Assembly (NCBI GenBank): GCA_003660865.1
Contig: QMVA01000025.1
Coordinates: 1-11,827, forward strand
DNA: 11,827 nucleotides
Source of the DNA: Candidatus Nanohalarchaeota archaeon
GTDB taxonomy: Archaea > EX4484-52 > B79-G9
Direction: 5' to 3'
In this document: in pieces, positions 1 through 6,952 of the stretch
Layout: the number at the start of each line of letters is the position of its first letter
Position numbering within the stretch: the first letter of the stretch is position 1
Program-made: the position numbers and the translations under genes
The notes under the pieces: model-generated
The model's input: only the letters and a program-made list of their open reading frames with translations
The model's database searches: none
What the model was told of the DNA's origin: nothing

Positions 1-42
1 TATGGTTATGGTTATGGTTATGGCTACGGCTACAGCTATGGA
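1..42 (+). repeat. Imperfect TATGGT-type hexanucleotide repeat coding for Tyr-Gly
   Basis: Seven consecutive hexamers run from the window edge: TATGGT three times, then TATGGC, TACGGC, TACAGC and TATGGA. In the frame of the downstream coding region they read as Tyr-Gly dipeptides, with one Tyr-Ser. The array probably continues beyond the left edge. The identical hexamers at the edge grade into degenerate ones downstream, as expected for a slippage-prone minisatellite whose inner edge has decayed. It lies in the secreted part of a surface protein. Confidence 0.85.
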
Positions 43-1005
43 AGCACACCAAGTCGCATAACCTACAACATAACATGGAATACAACAGGCTACTCAGCGG
101 GCTCCCACATCATAAAAGCATATGTGATCGCAAACAGCACACAAAAATACCACAGATATGAAAGCGGAGAGAAAACCGTAAACCTAACCCTTGACGCAGA
201 GCAAACAGGCATCACATATTCCGGGAGCAGCTATTCATCAAATACAAAGACATGCACAAGAACTATCGAGGTAAGAGATACCCCTAAACTCGAGATAATG
301 TCTATAATCATCCCCAAAATCATGCAACCCGATATACAGCAGGTAATTACAATCACAATAAAAAATACGGGTGGTGAGATATATACTATAGATGCAACAG
401 TTGACATTCTGGACCAGGTCATGACAGCTACACAAGATATAGGCGCAGGTGAAGAAACAATGTACACATACACAATAACTCCGTCAATCCATAACCTTGG
501 CAGCCACACAGCAAAAATAACCATTGACCCGAATGCAAACCATATCGTGCGCCTCATACCATTCTCTGTAGAAAAAGACACTATGGACAATGAATTCCAG
601 CCAGACCCGGTGGACATGACAGAGCCATCACTGGTTTACGATGAAAAAACAGGCACAATTACAGTAGAAGGATGCCTGGAAGAATCCATCCAAAACCCGC
701 AAATCATGATCAACAACAAGATGAAAATAGACCTGAGAAAAGACACAGACAACTGCTTCCACATCAAGATGTCCACATCTACACTAAGCCCGGGTATTCA
801 CACTGTGATAATAACAGACAAAGAAAACAAGATATATGAACAATCATTTACAATACCCGATAAAACACAGAAGCCCCTAAATACCCCTACAGGCGCCCTA
901 ACGAGCATCACGCAATCAACACCTGCAAAAATAACCATCATACTATTGGCATTACTCACTATAATCCTCCTTGCATGGAAAATCAAACTGCTTAAAAAGG
1001 TATAG
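1..1005 (+). CDS. Secreted/surface protein with Tyr-Gly repeat, CARDB-like domain and C-terminal membrane anchor (5' partial)
   Basis: The frame is open from base 1, so the true start and presumably a signal peptide lie outside the window; the GTG at 124 is an internal Val codon, not a start. About 334 residues are visible: a Tyr-Gly repeat, a beta-rich region sharing the pattern 'ITYNITWNTTGYSAGSH' with the next gene, and a CARDB-like domain (roughly residues 95-180, around TPKLEIMSIIIPK and ITIKNTG). A C-terminal module with two conserved cysteines (EGC and DNCF contexts) follows, then a single hydrophobic helix and a short Lys-rich tail. The protein should be anchored in the membrane with its bulk outside. 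It is a paralogue of the gene 3 bp downstream and aligns with it over most of its length. Function is unknown; an adhesin, S-layer-associated or appendage role is conceivable. Several Asn-X-Ser/Thr sequons are present. Confidence 0.8.
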   Translation, partial: YGYGYGYGYGYSYGSTPSRITYNITWNTTGYSAGSHIIKAYVIANSTQKYHRYESGEKTVNLTLDAEQTGITYSGSSYSSNTKTCTRTIEVRDTPKLEIMSIIIPKIMQPDIQQVITITIKNTGGEIYTIDATVDILDQVMTATQDIGAGEETMYTYTITPSIHNLGSHTAKITIDPNANHIVRLIPFSVEKDTMDNEFQPDPVDMTEPSLVYDEKTGTITVEGCLEESIQNPQIMINNKMKIDLRKDTDNCFHIKMSTSTLSPGIHTVIITDKENKIYEQSFTIPDKTQKPLNTPTGALTSITQSTPAKITIILLALLTIILLAWKIKLLKKV

Positions 1006-1008
1006 ATT

Positions 1009-2382
1009 ATGCAAAAACAAATTCTCGCCGCGAGCCTTGTAATCATAGTACTGATGTTCACTTCGCAGGCACAGGCACTGACGCCTGCCATAACAGGCAT
1101 ACCCAAAGAAGCAACAGTCGGTGACAAGATTAACTTCACATTCAACATAAGTATCAGCCTATACGAGCGCATCCCGATAACTGAAATCACTCTTAAAATA
1201 AATGATATCCTATGCACATACGCGCCGGATGGGACACCCATTGCAAGAATGCATCCAGTCTGCTCAGCCTTCACCTTAACACGCACACACCATGCCCCAT
1301 ACACATACGGTAAATGCCGCGCATACGACCATAGCGCAACCCAATGGCACTGCTACGGCGAATGCAAAGGCTACGGCTGCGGCGAAGGCTACGGTGACTA
1401 CTACTGCAACACCACAACACACATGACATACAGCGTACTCTGGGACACATCAACATTCAGCCTTGGCGCTCATACCATAAAAGCATCAGCAACCGCAGAG
1501 ATAACAGGACACCGCCATACATATAACACAGGTGAAGAAACCGTAACACTAACCATGCCCGTAGATACACAACAAACCACCACCTATACAGGAAGCAGCC
1601 GTTCATCTGGCACAAAAGCAGCCACAACAGCCATCCTGATAAAAGAAACTCCTCGCCTTGAGATTATCTCAATAATCATCCCAAAAACCATGCACCCATA
1701 CATACCTAAAAACATCACAATCACGATAAAAAACACTGGCAGCGCAACATGCAAAGTAAATACAACACTGGATCTGCTGAACCGGACCCAAAACCAGTTA
1801 AAGGAAATAAATCCAAAAGAACAATCAACATATACATACAATATAACGCCGACAATTTATCATCTCGGAAATAACACTGCAAAAATAACCATCCGGTCTG
1901 GTGCAAAAATAATAGAGCGCGAAATCCTTTTCACAGTAAAGGAAAAAGAGAAAGAGCCGCAATCCTCTCAACAAAAAAAGCGCACTTTCACAACTATCCA
2001 CTGCCGATATAATAACAAAACAGGCACAATCACACTAAAGGGATGCATTATGGAAACTATTCAAGACCCGAAAATCACCATAGGCAACACAACAATCCCA
2101 CTGAAAAAAGACCAAAAAAACTGCTTCAATATAAAAATATCAACAACCTCGCTGAGCCCCGGCATCCATACACTGAATATAAAAGACAACAGCCGCACAC
2201 TCTATACAAAATCATTCACAATACCTGAGAAAACGCCCAAAAATAACCCATCGGGCAATATAATCCAATACCTCTCATACATAATACCCATGGTACTATT
2301 AGCATTACTCATACTTTTTCTCTTGCTTATCGCACGAAAAAAGCAAAAGACTCAGCAAAAAAATCCATATTCACATATTTGA
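1009..2382 (+). CDS. Secreted, cysteine-rich CARDB-domain surface protein with C-terminal membrane anchor
   Basis: The 457-residue protein starts with ATG; an AAGGT ribosome-binding-like sequence sits within the last codons of the upstream paralogue, three bases away, so the two are probably co-transcribed. Residues 1-24 form a signal peptide (MQKQ, hydrophobic core, SQAQA-like cleavage site). Residues about 70-140 are unusually Cys-rich, with a Cys-Tyr-Gly stretch (around HCYGECKGYGCGEGYG) at the position where the paralogue has Tyr-Gly repeats. A CARDB-like domain spans about residues 217-310. A C-terminal module carries the conserved GC...NCF cysteine pair. A transmembrane helix covers about 425-445, followed by a basic tail. 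About ten Asn-X-Ser/Thr sequons fit archaeal N-glycosylation. CARDB domains are known as adhesion-type beta-sandwich modules; the exact role here is unknown. Disulfide formation is likely, and a thiol-redox gene lies immediately downstream on the other strand. Confidence 0.85.
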   Translation: MQKQILAASLVIIVLMFTSQAQALTPAITGIPKEATVGDKINFTFNISISLYERIPITEITLKINDILCTYAPDGTPIARMHPVCSAFTLTRTHHAPYTYGKCRAYDHSATQWHCYGECKGYGCGEGYGDYYCNTTTHMTYSVLWDTSTFSLGAHTIKASATAEITGHRHTYNTGEETVTLTMPVDTQQTTTYTGSSRSSGTKAATTAILIKETPRLEIISIIIPKTMHPYIPKNITITIKNTGSATCKVNTTLDLLNRTQNQLKEINPKEQSTYTYNITPTIYHLGNNTAKITIRSGAKIIEREILFTVKEKEKEPQSSQQKKRTFTTIHCRYNNKTGTITLKGCIMETIQDPKITIGNTTIPLKKDQKNCFNIKISTTSLSPGIHTLNIKDNSRTLYTKSFTIPEKTPKNNPSGNIIQYLSYIIPMVLLALLILFLLLIARKKQKTQQKNPYSHI

Positions 2383-2452
2383 CAGCAAAGAATTCAGGCA
2401 AAAAACAGAACTAACCCGCGAATTTCTTAAAGACGGCATCAAGGTATACTAG
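2303..2452 (+). pseudogene. Possible coding remnant in a second frame (no start codon)
   Basis: In frame 2, overlapping the end of the CARDB gene and continuing past its stop, the reading is open to a TAG at 2450-2452. The last part reads like ordinary protein (IFDSKEFRQKTELTREF, then LKDGIKVY). There is no ATG, GTG or TTG in this open stretch and it is bounded upstream by TAG at 2300. It could be the tail of a decayed gene, the original C-terminus of the CARDB gene separated by a frameshift, or chance. I do not recognise the family with certainty. Confidence 0.3.
2400..2405 (-). terminator. Possible oligo-T terminator of the thioredoxin-CcdA gene
   Basis: Read on the minus strand, a run of six T residues lies about 50 bases downstream of the stop codon of the thioredoxin-CcdA gene, in the convergent intergenic space. 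Archaeal RNA polymerase often terminates at U-rich tracts without a hairpin. A single T6 run is weak evidence. Confidence 0.3.
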
Positions 2453-2455
2453 ACT

Positions 2456-4030
2456 TTATATCCAGCCGGAAAGAATCCCGAACCCGATGAACAGCATAAG
2501 CCCGGCAATAAAGAAGTGAAGATTCTTAATGTTCTTCTCTTTCCACCCAGACACATCATCAACCTTCTTGAACCTGTAATGTATGGCAAACGTAATCATT
2601 ATAAGCGGTACAATAAATACCAAATCATATATCAAAAGCCACGGTACAGTCTCTGCAAGCTCAAGCACTGAGAGCATCCCCCCTGCAATAAAATAAGGTC
2701 CCATCGTACACGGTATCAAAAACAAGGTAACAAAAGCCCCCATGAAAAACGCGCCCTTTGGAGAAGTAATGCTTGTCATAAGCTTCTTGACTCTCGGCCT
2801 CCAACTCATCGGCATCTCAGTCATAAAACCGCCTGGCTTATACCATAAGACACCTCTAAGATGCAACAGTCCAAGCACCACAGAGACCCATCCCAGAGTA
2901 GTATACAGAAACGGCCTCACATTTGTTATAGTATCCACCAGTTGAAAAGATCTTATAATAATCAGCCCATAGAAAAAATACATGATATAAACAGCAGTAA
3001 CAAAAGACAAACCCGCCTTGAGAACCTGCCTCTTCTTATTTCCCACGTCATACGTCGTAATCCCGACCAGCATCAATATAAACACAGCAAGAGCGCAGGG
3101 GTTGACAGTATCTGCAAGCGCAATCATAGTCAGTGTAGACAGTTTTAGATCCCGATCAGGACTTTCCTGGTTCGCACCAACATCACTCCCGCTATCATTC
3201 ACAACAATCACAGAATCATCAAGCTCTTCACCATTCCACTGGAATATCCATCCTCCAAGCCTGACAGCCCCAACCCTGACAGCATTGACAGTATCTACAA
3301 GCGCAATCATAATCCGGGTAGACAAATCCTGACTCTTGCTATCATTCACCACAAAATCATCAAAACCTTCGCCATTCCACTGAAATATCCATCCTTCAAG
3401 CCTGACAGCATTATCAAAATAGATATCTCCCCCGGAAAGCGGCACTGCCACAGGCTTAATCACATCATATTTCGCACCATCAAGAAGAGACAACACATCA
3501 TCAGACACAAGAAGGCCTTTCAATAACTTTGCATCACCACCGCCGCCGGAAAACATCAATATCTTCTCATCTTTCCAAATCTTTGGCATACCTGGAAGAG
3601 CAGTAATATTCATATCTTCAAAAGTTACAGAAGAGCCGTCAATCATCGGGCAGGGGTTGCTGCCGCCAGCAATCATACCAGTAATGCCCTGCAAAATAGG
3701 CCTGTCACCGATGGTGTGCCTGTCTTTATCAAAAATTATCTGTGGTATCCCAAGCCCCTGTCCATATACATCATTATACTTCGTCATCAGCCGACTGTTC
3801 TCTGCATCCCTATATATTTCATACTCAACCACAACCAGCCTTGTCGATTTAGGCAATTTGTCCAGTACTGATGGATCTGTGCGCGCGCAATGAGAACAGC
3901 CAATACCTGTAAAATATACAGCACATGTATCCGGGGTATCCTGTGCAAAAACCGATGCTGCCGGGAGCGCAGCTAACATACCCGCCACTATCATGCACAG
4001 CATAAAATACCTTAAAATATCTATCTTCAA
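2456..4030 (-). CDS. Secreted thioredoxin-like domain fused to CcdA/DsbD-type membrane electron transporter
   Basis: The protein (up to 524 residues) probably carries electrons across the membrane to thiols outside. Residues 1-30 look like a signal peptide (AAS-VFAQ). Residues 31-125 are a thioredoxin-like fold with active-site CSHC (C45, C48) and the cis-Pro loop at GIPQ (P96). A long linker of about 130 residues carries an internal duplication. A six-helix CcdA domain (about 297-521) has the diagnostic NPC (C312) and PCT (C441) cysteines that pass electrons from cytoplasmic thioredoxin. The start is ambiguous: TTG at 4030 follows an in-frame TAA, whereas ATG at 4003 has an AAGGT sequence six bases upstream and still begins before the hydrophobic core. 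Its own promoter lies just upstream. Likely substrates are disulfides of secreted proteins, perhaps the Cys-rich CARDB proteins encoded convergently. Fusion to CcdA in this order is known for bacterial and archaeal DsbD-like proteins. Confidence 0.85.
   Translation of the reverse strand: MKIDILRYFMLCMIVAGMLAALPAASVFAQDTPDTCAVYFTGIGCSHCARTDPSVLDKLPKSTRLVVVEYEIYRDAENSRLMTKYNDVYGQGLGIPQIIFDKDRHTIGDRPILQGITGMIAGGSNPCPMIDGSSVTFEDMNITALPGMPKIWKDEKILMFSGGGGDAKLLKGLLVSDDVLSLLDGAKYDVIKPVAVPLSGGDIYFDNAVRLEGWIFQWNGEGFDDFVVNDSKSQDLSTRIMIALVDTVNAVRVGAVRLGGWIFQWNGEELDDSVIVVNDSGSDVGANQESPDRDLKLSTLTMIALADTVNPCALAVFILMLVGITTYDVGNKKRQVLKAGLSFVTAVYIMYFFYGLIIIRSFQLVDTITNVRPFLYTTLGWVSVVLGLLHLRGVLWYKPGGFMTEMPMSWRPRVKKLMTSITSPKGAFFMGAFVTLFLIPCTMGPYFIAGGMLSVLELAETVPWLLIYDLVFIVPLIMITFAIHYRFKKVDDVSGWKEKNIKNLHFFIAGLMLFIGFGILSGWI
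3101..3412 (-). repeat. Internal tandem duplication within the thioredoxin-CcdA gene
   Basis: The downstream half of the linker and the beginning of the first CcdA helix occur twice. Copy A is residues 208-249 (bases 3284-3409); copy B is residues 255-310 (bases 3101-3268). They share GWIFQWNGE, then DD..VVNDS, then STxxMIAL.DTVN. At DNA level, bases 3231-3268 and 3372-3409 are nearly identical over 38 bases (offset 141 bp), and 3102-3140 matches 3285-3321 (offset 183 bp). The difference is a 14-codon insertion in copy B. Both offsets are multiples of three, so the frame is kept. Copy A lacks the NPC cysteine of copy B, so only copy B can be functional as the CcdA helix. Confidence 0.85.
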
Positions 4031-4034
4031 TTAA

Positions 4035-4045
4035 ACCACAGTGGT
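4035..4045. promoter_or_regulatory. 11-bp palindrome (ACCACAGTGGT) at presumed transcript start
   Basis: ACCAC and GTGGT form a perfect five-base inverted repeat around a single central base. It falls where transcription of the thioredoxin-CcdA gene should begin, about 25 bases downstream of the TATA box at 4062-4070. That placement suits a repressor operator. The nearest candidate binder is the winged-helix regulator encoded just upstream. The element is short, so chance is possible. Confidence 0.4.
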
Positions 4046-4061
4046 ATTTATGCCTGAAACA

Positions 4062-4070
4062 CCTTATAAT
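4062..4070 (-). promoter_or_regulatory. TATA box for the thioredoxin-CcdA gene
   Basis: On the minus strand ATTATAAGG lies in the 61-base gap between the regulator gene and the thioredoxin-CcdA gene. It predicts a start of transcription near 4038-4040 and a leader of about 10 bases to the TTG or about 36 bases to the ATG at 4003. The longer leader leaves room for the AAGGT sequence before the ATG. Confidence 0.5.
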
Positions 4071-4091
4071 TGTTTGTATCAAAAACTGAAA

Positions 4092-4616
4092 TCACTCATC
4101 TTCGCACAAAAAAAGCTCAGATAAATCATCAGACAACCGAATCTCATTAGTCATCCCATTCTTCGTCTTCTCAATAATCCTCTTACTCTCAAACACCTTC
4201 AGGCACCGCGAAATCCTCACCCTCGAAAGGCCTGTACTCCGGCAAAGTTCTGACTGTGTAATACGGCCGTTCGCATCAACCAGGCACTTCAAAATCTTTC
4301 TCTGCTCAGTGTCAAGAAACTTATATGTCGCACTTGCATCCTTTCGGATCTTGATAATTTTTCTCTCATACTTCTCAGAAATAAAATAATATGTAAGACT
4401 TCCCACAAACATCCCAAAAAGAGACACGAGCACAAGAGACAAAGAAACCTCATTCCTGACTCTGCAATCAACATCACAAAGAACAGAATCATTCAGATAT
4501 GTGATGCCAAAAAAAAGCACAACTGCAAAACCTGTAACAATCCCAACAATCAGCCACAACTGGACAAGCTTGTTTCTTCCAACCATATAATCATCAGACA
4601 GTATGCACTCCAACAT
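4092..4616 (-). CDS. Membrane-anchored winged-helix transcriptional regulator with an outside CxxxC pair
   Basis: The 174-residue protein has two transmembrane helices (about 18-40 and 58-79) and a cytoplasmic winged-helix DNA-binding domain (about 100-160; ITQSELCRSTGLSRVRISRCLKV is the helix-turn-helix). Basic residues flank both helices on the N- and C-terminal sides, so both termini should be inside and the 41-57 loop outside. That loop holds CDVDC (C47, C51). Membrane-bound winged-helix proteins of this sort are common in archaea and are assumed to sense envelope signals. The cysteine pair suggests redox or metal sensing, which fits the adjacent thiol-redox gene; this is inference. The ATG directly follows the TAA of the uracil-DNA glycosylase gene, so translation is probably coupled. 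A second ATG at residue 11 is a possible alternative start. Confidence 0.8.
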   Translation of the reverse strand: MLECILSDDYMVGRNKLVQLWLIVGIVTGFAVVLFFGITYLNDSVLCDVDCRVRNEVSLSLVLVSLFGMFVGSLTYYFISEKYERKIIKIRKDASATYKFLDTEQRKILKCLVDANGRITQSELCRSTGLSRVRISRCLKVFESKRIIEKTKNGMTNEIRLSDDLSELFLCEDE

Positions 4617-5207
4617 TTATGAATCTATAGCCTTCATACAGCGCCCTACAGCCCCAAAATCATCGAGCAGAACATTCATCATATCCGGGTTATACAAGGC
4701 AACAGACGGGTGATACAAAGGAACAATCCTGACGCTTCCAACAAGACTCTCCACACTATACACCCTCCCATGCACTTCACTGATCCTTTTCCATTCAAGA
4801 TTATACTTCCTGAAAACAAACATGCCTGCAAATCTTCCAAGAGGGACAATGACCCGCGGGCGGACAATCTGCATCTGCCGCTCGAGAAACGGCTTGCACG
4901 CCCTGATCTGCTCACCGGTTGGGTCCTTGTTTGAAGGCGGTCTGCACTTCACTATACTTGTAATAAATGTATTATCCCTGGAAAGACCAACAGAATCCAG
5001 CAGCTTATCAAGCACCTTGCCTGCCTTACCCACAAACGGCCTGCCGCACAGATCCTCGTGATAGCCCGGCGCCTCCCCGATAATCATGACCTTTGCATCC
5101 GGGTTCCCGCCATGGCACAATGGCTTCACTCTTGACTTATACAATTCGCACTTCCGGCAATTTCTGATTTCATCTTCCAGCTTCAAAAGAGCATCAGTCT
5201 TATCCAT
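4617..5207 (-). CDS. udg: Family 4 uracil-DNA glycosylase with [4Fe-4S] cluster
   Basis: This 196-residue protein removes uracil from DNA, the first step of base-excision repair after cytosine deamination. It has the four cluster cysteines of family 4 (C17 and C20 in CRKC, C88 in IVKCRPP, C104 in RACKPF). The uracil-binding motif GEAPG (44-48) is followed by ED, then GRPFVGKAG, and the second catalytic motif HPSVALYNP is at 166-174. The length matches archaeal and thermophile family 4 enzymes. The ATG lies seven bases after the stop of the MinD-type gene, with a TAGGT sequence upstream that could serve as a weak ribosome-binding site. It therefore appears to be read from the metal-island transcript. 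Its place there may simply reflect its Fe-S cluster or chance operon joining. Confidence 0.93.
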   Translation of the reverse strand: MDKTDALLKLEDEIRNCRKCELYKSRVKPLCHGGNPDAKVMIIGEAPGYHEDLCGRPFVGKAGKVLDKLLDSVGLSRDNTFITSIVKCRPPSNKDPTGEQIRACKPFLERQMQIVRPRVIVPLGRFAGMFVFRKYNLEWKRISEVHGRVYSVESLVGSVRIVPLYHPSVALYNPDMMNVLLDDFGAVGRCMKAIDS

Positions 5208-5213
5208 AATCGT

Positions 5214-6110
5214 TTACCTATTAAACACACTTTCATCCTCAAGAGCGCGAACAATCCCATCAAAAATTTCTTTGTACGGGGGGCTGAACTCTATCACTGG
5301 CACAAGATTTACAAGCGCATCCATAAAACACTTATCATACCCTATCTTTGAAAGAACCCTGATGCCTTTCTTTTTCGCAAACTCCTCAATTTTACGGGTA
5401 TACTCTGGATTCATATCATACTTATTGATGACAATCCCGTAATGGATGTTAAAATGATTCACGACAGAAAGTGCTCTTTTCAGATCACTGAACCCTGAGG
5501 GTGTCGGCTCGCACACTCCTATCACATAATCACTCCCTGCAACAGATGCAATCACAGTACAACCTATACCGGCCGCAGCATCAACAAGCATTACATCCGC
5601 ATGTCCTGAAACATTCAAAGCAAGCTCTTTCACTCGCGAAACAACCTTTCCTGAACCGGATTCACCCATCTCAAGCTGCCCTGAAACAACCACAAACCCG
5701 TATTTTGTCTTGCCATAACCTATCCTGGCATTTGAAACATCATACAATTCAATAGCCTTGGACGGGCATATCATCTCACACACTCCACATCCCTCGCATC
5801 CAAACTCCCTGAAAACCGGTATTTTCTTCGCATCATCCCAGTCAATTGCATTAAAATAACACTCTGAAGCACATTTTCTGCATGATATGCATTTGCTTAA
5901 ATCAACGCGCGCCTTCTGGTTAGTTGAGATACTTTCCCACATCTTAAAATCATCTGTATTCATGCCGAATACAAGCGCAAGATTAGAAGCATCAACATCG
6001 CAGTCTGCGCAAACAATTTTTCTCTTTTTGGAAAGCGCAATTGCAAGAGAGGCAGTGATGCTGCTTTTTCCTACACCGCCTTTTCCTGAAAGAATAGTGA
6101 TTTGTTTCAT
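5214..6110 (-). CDS. MinD/ParA-type ATPase with inserted double [4Fe-4S] ferredoxin domain (second of pair)
   Basis: The 298-residue cytoplasmic ATPase belongs to COG1149. It has the deviant Walker A GKGGVGKSS (9-17) with signature Lys10, an inserted bacterial-type ferredoxin with two CxxCxxCxxxC clusters (C74/77/80/84 and C105/108/111/115), Walker B-like MLVDAAAG (174-181), and the family motif around GQLEMGESGSGK (144-155). Such proteins occur in pairs beside COG1433 genes in anaerobes, including the ORP gene set, and are thought to use ATP in assembling or positioning metal-sulfur protein complexes. The ATG overlaps the stop of the preceding paralogue in an ATGA, and a GAGGGAT sequence precedes it, so the two are translated together, probably as heterodimer partners. 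The exact substrate is not known. Confidence 0.92.
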   Translation of the reverse strand: MKQITILSGKGGVGKSSITASLAIALSKKRKIVCADCDVDASNLALVFGMNTDDFKMWESISTNQKARVDLSKCISCRKCASECYFNAIDWDDAKKIPVFREFGCEGCGVCEMICPSKAIELYDVSNARIGYGKTKYGFVVVSGQLEMGESGSGKVVSRVKELALNVSGHADVMLVDAAAGIGCTVIASVAGSDYVIGVCEPTPSGFSDLKRALSVVNHFNIHYGIVINKYDMNPEYTRKIEEFAKKKGIRVLSKIGYDKCFMDALVNLVPVIEFSPPYKEIFDGIVRALEDESVFNR

Positions 6111-6952
6111 ATCAATCCCTCAACCCACGCAGTTATTTTTTCAATGCTCTTGTGCTTTACAGGAATACCTGAAGAATAATCTATCATGATTTTCTTGCTG
6201 TAAGGCACTCTTGCAAAAATAGTCTTACTATACTTTGAGATAACACGCGCTACAATCTCATCCTGTCCTGCTTCATACCTGTTGACTACAACCTCAAAAT
6301 CCATATTCATCCGCGAAAGCAGCTTACATATCAGTTCCAGATCATGCGCTCCAAGGGGAGTCGGCTCTGTGATACAGAGCGCAGCATCGCAAGCCCCGAG
6401 AGCTGCAATGACATCGCAATGCGTACCCGCAGCTGTATCAACAATAATATAATCATACTTTTCCTTGTCAGCTGCAATAATTTCACATGCTTTTGCAACT
6501 ACAATCTCTGAGACGGGCTCATTAATCTCAAGCTCGCACGACAGAAGATCAACCCCGAAACCAGTGCCCTTATATATTGCGCCGACTACTTTTTTGTCCC
6601 ATGATATCGCATCACGCGGGCATTCTATAACGCATGCTCCGCAGCCATTGCACTGCTTTGCCATGAATATGGGGGGGGTTCCTTCCACACAGACAATAGC
6701 ATTGTTTCTGCATACTTTTGCGCACTTCCCGCAGTTGTCGCATTTATCAAAGTCCCACTTTGCAATCCTCTGGTGAACAGCGCATTCCTGCTTTCTTTCA
6801 ATACCTAATAGCAGATGATCATTCGGACAGTCTGCATCCATGTCGCAAAGAAATATTTTTTTGCCTTTTCTGGCAAGTTCAACTGCAAGCGCAGTTGAGA
6901 TTGTTGATTTCCCTGTCCCGCCTTTCCCGCCTGTAATACCAATTATCTTCAT
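6107..6952 (-). CDS. MinD/ParA-type ATPase with inserted double [4Fe-4S] ferredoxin domain (first of pair)
   Basis: The 281-residue protein is a paralogue of the following gene (COG1149). Walker A is GGKGGTGKST (8-17) and Walker B is YIIVDTAAG (168-176). The inserted ferredoxin has two clusters (C71/74/77/81 and C101/104/107/111). Further cysteines at C36 and C42 follow the first strand. It starts with an ATGA overlap on the stop of the radical SAM gene, with GTGGT a few bases upstream, giving a tightly coupled radical SAM-ATPase-ATPase run. A run of eight C residues in the coding strand (6671-6678) encodes part of TPPI. Function is inferred as for its partner: ATP-driven maturation or positioning in a metal-sulfur protein complex, with electron transfer through the ferredoxin clusters. 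Confidence 0.92.
   Translation of the reverse strand: MKIIGITGGKGGTGKSTISTALAVELARKGKKIFLCDMDADCPNDHLLLGIERKQECAVHQRIAKWDFDKCDNCGKCAKVCRNNAIVCVEGTPPIFMAKQCNGCGACVIECPRDAISWDKKVVGAIYKGTGFGVDLLSCELEINEPVSEIVVAKACEIIAADKEKYDYIIVDTAAGTHCDVIAALGACDAALCITEPTPLGAHDLELICKLLSRMNMDFEVVVNRYEAGQDEIVARVISKYSKTIFARVPYSKKIMIDYSSGIPVKHKSIEKITAWVEGLI

Noticed and set aside
1..42. CRISPR or other spacer array at the left edge
   Set aside because: Units are six bases with no spacers, and they code for Tyr-Gly in a long open frame.
231..617. Open frame on the minus strand inside the first surface protein
   Set aside because: It is antisense to a frame with clear paralogy, domain content and anchor, and its translation has no recognisable motif.
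3018..3332. Plus-strand open frame opposite the thioredoxin-CcdA gene
   Set aside because: Ser/Thr/Pro-rich translation is the mirror of the duplicated linker and has no start signal or family motif.
5214..6952. Nitrogenase iron protein (NifH) or septum-site MinD
   Set aside because: Both have ferredoxin insertions with eight cysteines, which define COG1149 and are absent from NifH and classic MinD; no nitrogenase structural genes are present.
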